Source: Rubrobacter marinus
GTDB taxonomy: Bacteria > Actinomycetota > Rubrobacteria > Rubrobacterales > Rubrobacteraceae
Assembly: GCF_011492965.1 (NCBI RefSeq)
Contig: NZ_CP045121.1
Coordinates: forward strand, 310,001 to 374,000
Direction of reading: 5' to 3'
Length of the DNA: 64,000 nucleotides
Shown here: in pieces, positions 60,777-64,000 of the stretch
Layout: every line of letters starts with the position of its first letter
Position numbering within the stretch: position 1 is the stretch's first letter
The notes under the pieces: generated by a model
What the model saw: the letters and a program-made list of their open reading frames with translations, nothing else
What the model was told of the DNA's origin: nothing
Databases searched by the model: none
Translations under genes and position numbers: made by a program

Positions 60777-62409
60777 ATGGGATCGCTCACGACCTTGACG
60801 ACAGAGGTAAAGGACGGCTGGACGATCGGCAACATGCTGTCCCGCCAGGCCAGGGAGAGACCGGACTCCCGGCTCTGGGGTGGCAGACCGAGGAGCCGCT
60901 CTCCTACCGGGAGCTCTACGAGCGTTGCCTGCGCGTCGCCGGGGGCTGAGGGGACTGGGCGTCGAGGCCGGCGACAAGGTCCTGATCATGCTGCCCAACA
61001 GCATCGAGATCGTGCTGTCGTGGTTCGGCACGAACCTCCTGGGGCCGCCGAGGTCCCCATCAACATCCACTACAAGGAGGGTTGGCTCACCCACGAGGTG
61101 AACGACTGCGGGGCGCGCGTGGCGATCGTGCACCAGGAGTACCTCCCGAGGTTCGAGAAGGTCACAGGCGACCTGGAGGGCCTGGAGAAGATCGTCGTGG
61201 TAGGCGATGGCGGGGCCGATGGGCGCGCGAATAGTTCCCTGGAGATGCGCTCCTGGGGCGAGCTGGAGGGCGCGGAGGCCCTCCCCGAGCCCGCCGAGAC
61301 CCGCTTCTACGACACGATGGGCATCCTGTACACGTCCGGCACGACGGGACCCTCGAAGGGGGTCGTGCTCCCGTACGGGGTCAGCGGCATCTTCGCCCAG
61401 GCCGTCATAGACAATGCGCACCTGACGAGCGACGACGTCGGCTACGTCTGCAACCCGCTCTTTCACGGGAACGCGCAGTTCATGCAGGTCCTCCCGGTGC
61501 TGCTTGCCGGGGGGCGCGTCAGCATTTGGCCGAAGTTCACCGTCTCCGGCTGGCTCCGGCAGATACGGGAGTGCGGCGCGACCATAACCAACACGATCGG
61601 GGTGATCCTCCAGTTTATCTACGGTCAGCCCGCGCGCGACGACGACTGGGACAACCCGCTTCGGCGGGTGCTCGTCCAGCCGGCGCCGAGCGACATCGTC
61701 GAGGATTTCGAGGAGCGGTTCGGGTTGAAGTGCCTGGAAGGCTACGGCATGACCGAGATAGGCGTCGTCACGTACCGGAACATGGACGACCCCCTGCGCC
61801 CCGGTGCCGCCGGAAAACCGCTGGAGAAGTGGTTCGACGTCAAGATAGAGGATCCCGAGACCGGCGAGCCGCGAGGCCCCGACGAGCTCGGCGCGATCGT
61901 GGTGCGCCCCAAGTCCTCGGGCATCCTCATGAAGGGGTACAACAACCTCCCCGAGAAGACCCTGGAGGCCTGGCGCGACCTGTGGTTCCGCACCGACGAC
62001 ATGGCGAAGCTGGACGAGGAGGGCTACCTGTACTTCGCCGACCGGGCGAAGGACGTCATTCGCCGCCGGGGGGAGAACATCTCGTCGTTCACCATCGAGA
62101 GCATCCTGAACAACCATCCGTCCGTGAAGGAGGCCGCCGCGTTCGCCGTGCCGTCGGACCTCGGCCCGGGGCGGAGGACGAGGTCAAGGTCTGCGTCGTG
62201 CTGGATGGGGGGAGAAGCCGGACCCGGCGGAGCTCCACGAGTACTGCGCCGACAGGATGCCGTACTTCGCGGTCCCCCGCTACATAGAGTTCGTCGCGGA
62301 GATACCCAAAACGCCCAACCAGAAGGTCAGGAAGAGCGTGCTCAGGGAACAGGGCATCACCCCTGATACGTGGGACAGTGAGGCGGCGGACGTTCGGGTG
62401 CGCAAGTAG
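60777..62409 (+). pseudogene. AMP-dependent acyl-CoA synthetase, five frameshifts
   Basis: ATG 60777 follows GGGGAAAGGAAGGCCATCGC. Joined across frames the protein is a full ANL-family ligase of about 544 residues: YTSGTTGPSKGVVLPYGV near 183, YGMTEIGVVTYR near 325, RTDDMAKLDEEGYLYFADRA near 405, and the catalytic Lys in KTPNQKVRKSVLR. Frame changes lie near 60880, 60947, 61048, 62170 and 62208, each one G short in a G run and all in the same direction. It would activate a carboxylic acid to its CoA thioester; CaiC-like. Likely intact in reality. It directly follows the ThDP lyase. Confidence 0.82.
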
Positions 62410-62564
62410 GAGTCCGTCCGCCGCCCGACTACTCCTGTAGCGGCCTACGCGACGCGAGAAGTCGTGTCTGCGAACCCGGGCGAGGCGCGCGGGCTACGGC
62501 TGGCGAAGGTCTCGAAGGGGCGTCCGTAAGGCCTCTTGGATGATGTGATGAGGGGGCGCGAGGT

Positions 62565-63437
62565 ATGGACTGGAATCACGGGTACGCCCGGGCGAACGGG
62601 ATCGGGGTCCACTACGTTCGCCATGGGGCTGGCATGCCGCTCGTGCTGCTGCACGGGTGGCCCGAGTTCTGGTACGTCTACCGGAAGAACATCCCCGTTC
62701 TGGCCGAACGCTTCGACGTTGTAGTGCCCGACCTCAGGGGGTTCGGCGAGACCGAGAAGCCCGGCCTGCCCGATCCCCCGAGCCGGCTCCTCGACGCGCT
62801 GGTGGAGGACTTGAGGGGGCTCGCGGATTCTCTGGGGATAGAGCGCTTCGGTCTGGTCAGCCACGACTTGGGCTCCTTCGTCGCCCAGGCCTTTGCCAGG
62901 AAGTACCCGGGGAGGCTCCTGGGCCTGTTCTTCTTCCACTGCGCCTACCCCGGCATCGGGAAGCGCTGGATCGAGCCGCGGAGCGTCAAGGAGATCTGGT
63001 ACCAGTCGTTCAACCAGCAGCCGTGGGCCGCGTCCCTCGTCGGCCGGGACCGCGAGACGTGCAGGACTTACATCAAGCACTTCCTCGACCACTGGGCGCA
63101 CGAGCCCGGCCGCTTCGACGAGGACCTGGAGGCCTGGGTGGACAACTTCATGAAGCCGGGCAACCTCCAGGGCGGCTTCGACTGGTACAGAGGCATCGAC
63201 GAGGCGAGGACCGAGATCTGGCGGCACGGGCCACCGAAGCTGCCGAAGATAGACGTACCTACCCGCTTCTACTGGGGCGAGGAGGACCCCCTGATCAAGC
63301 TCGAATGGGCGGACCGCCTCGGCGACTACTTCTCGGACTATTCCTTGAAAGCCGCCCCGGGCGCCGGGCACTTCGTCCACTACGAGCAGCCCGAGGCGGC
63401 CAACCGCGAGATCATGGACTTCTTCTCCGCAAGGTAG
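62565..63437 (+). CDS. Alpha/beta hydrolase, epoxide hydrolase/haloacetate dehalogenase type
   Basis: ATG 62565 follows GGGGGCGCGAGGT; 290 residues. Features are VLLHGWPEFWYVYRKNIPVL (oxyanion HGxP motif), the aspartate nucleophile in SHDLGSFVAQAFARK near 105, acid Asp in WGEEDPLIKLE near 234, and the catalytic His in GAGHFVHYEQPEA near 265. The nucleophile and HGWP place it with epoxide hydrolases and fluoroacetate-type dehalogenases rather than esterases. It may open an epoxide to a diol that the upstream operon then oxidises (inference). Confidence 0.87.
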   Translation: MDWNHGYARANGIGVHYVRHGAGMPLVLLHGWPEFWYVYRKNIPVLAERFDVVVPDLRGFGETEKPGLPDPPSRLLDALVEDLRGLADSLGIERFGLVSHDLGSFVAQAFARKYPGRLLGLFFFHCAYPGIGKRWIEPRSVKEIWYQSFNQQPWAASLVGRDRETCRTYIKHFLDHWAHEPGRFDEDLEAWVDNFMKPGNLQGGFDWYRGIDEARTEIWRHGPPKLPKIDVPTRFYWGEEDPLIKLEWADRLGDYFSDYSLKAAPGAGHFVHYEQPEAANREIMDFFSAR

Positions 63438-63505
63438 CCGGGCCGTGCTCGCCGCGGCGCACGACCCGGAGCAGGTCGCGCGACCGGCTCCGGGTCTCGC
63501 CCTCG

Positions 63506-64000
63506 TCAACCCCTGGTCGGCTCTTTCTGCGAGACCTGCTCCGGGGCTTTTGTCCCCTTGCGGCGTTCGAGCTCCGCGTCGTTCCACGTGTTGAGCGCCT
63601 GGTAGTCGGCGACGAAGCCAAGCCCCTTCTTGGCGTCGGACGAGACGGCCTCCCTGCTGACGAGGACGTCGAGCAGGGCGGGCGCGTTGTCCAGGGCGCG
63701 CCGGAGCGCGTTGGGCAGGTCCTCGGGGTCGGTTACCCTTTCTCCGTAAGCTCCAAAAGCCTCTGCCATCCGGGCGTAGTTGGCCTCCCCCAACTCGGTC
63801 CCGACCACCAGCCCGTAGTTCGTGGCCTGGTCGTAGCGCTCGATGTTCCACGCGCCGTTGTTGGCGACGATGAACACGGCGCCTGCCCCGTGGCGCACCG
63901 CCGTGTCTACCTCCATCGCGTTGAGGCCGAACGCACCGTCGCCGTTAACCGAGATCACGGTCCTGTCCGGATAAGCGAGCGCCGCCGCGACCGCGAAGGG
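63506..64000 (-). CDS. Thiamine-diphosphate enzyme, C-terminal end (second copy)
   Basis: The frame is open from 64000 downward, so only the last 164 residues are in the window. It has the cofactor motif [20 protein letters not shown] and [14 protein letters not shown], and aligns along its length with the C-terminus of the 58986 enzyme ([26 protein letters not shown]). It is thus a paralogue on the other strand, converging on the alpha/beta hydrolase. Its family is the same 2-hydroxyacyl-CoA-lyase/acetolactate-synthase-like group; the substrate may differ. Confidence 0.82.
   Translation of the reverse strand, partial: PFAVAAALAYPDRTVISVNGDGAFGLNAMEVDTAVRHGAGAVFIVANNGAWNIERYDQATNYGLVVGTELGEANYARMAEAFGAYGERVTDPEDLPNALRRALDNAPALLDVLVSREAVSSDAKKGLGFVADYQALNTWNDAELERRKGTKAPEQVSQKEPTRG

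Noticed and set aside
1-64000. tRNA, rRNA, CRISPR arrays, insertion sequences and origins
   Set aside because: I looked for clover-leaf T-arm patterns, regularly spaced repeats, transposase motifs and DnaA-box clusters and found none I could support by eye.

Overview
This is a gene-dense, GC-rich window (roughly 70% G+C) with many GTG/TTG starts, strong GGAGG-type ribosome binding sites and frequent ATGA/GTGA stop-start overlaps. Gene content (a GC-rich BldC-like HTH protein, DUF2382 and WGxxGxxG stress proteins, a response-regulator/thioredoxin-reductase fusion, GMC oxidoreductases, a split form of the mycobacterial OtsB1 protein) points to an actinobacterium, most likely a Rubrobacter-type soil or thermotolerant organism. 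That placement is inference. I saw no rRNA, tRNA, CRISPR array, insertion sequence or prophage.

Layout. 1-4.6 kb: a polyol-phosphate operon (FGGY kinase, GpsA-like and GlpD-like dehydrogenases, ribulose-phosphate epimerase). 4.8-7.8 kb: two membrane or secreted proteins, one carrying a peripheral-subunit-binding domain, then a FadR-type GntR regulator. 8.5-19.1 kb: a long carbon-catabolic operon on the plus strand: sugar symporter, beta-phosphoglucomutase, ROK glucokinase, trehalose-6-phosphate phosphatase, GH65 phosphorylase, divergent Zwf, cyclase-family hydrolase, KDG kinase, KDPG aldolase. It reads as disaccharide phosphorolysis feeding an Entner-Doudoroff-like route. 19.4-35.7 kb: K+ channel-like protein, then minus-strand genes for redox (metallophosphatase, REC-TrxR fusion, GMC oxidase module), an ABC exporter, small membrane proteins, quinone oxidoreductase, a two-component system and a membrane serine hydrolase. 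36.2-50 kb: DMT exporter, MerR and PadR regulators, SDR, methyltransferase, stress proteins (DUF2382, WGxxGxxG, Hsp20), HTH-MEDS-like regulator, BCCT osmolyte transporter. 51.2-52.0 kb: fragments and a possibly truncated thioesterase. 52.4-64 kb: a TetR-regulated catabolic operon (aldehyde dehydrogenase, DUF779, GMC oxidoreductase with its small subunit, Ohr, SnoaL-like protein, ThDP lyase, acyl-CoA synthetase, alpha/beta hydrolase) and the end of a second ThDP enzyme on the minus strand.

Quality warning. Nine full-length, well-conserved genes are interrupted by about 22 frame changes, and all of them go in the same direction (one base missing). Most sit in a G or C run. Adding one G or C restores the family sequence each time. 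I read this as systematic homopolymer under-calling in the assembly, not gene decay; these genes are typed pseudogene only because the frame is broken as given. A small membrane-protein gene at 24.3-24.5 kb is also broken. Real decay is more plausible for the short fragments at 41.7 kb and 51.2-51.7 kb.

Most interesting points: a Zwf homologue lacking the residues that hold the 6-phosphate, placed with KDG kinase and KDPG aldolase; the unfused OtsB1-type cassette; the diol/2-hydroxyacid-type operon with a 2-hydroxyacyl-CoA-lyase-like enzyme; a membrane-anchored E3-binding-domain protein; and several clear operator-like palindromes and tandem repeats.
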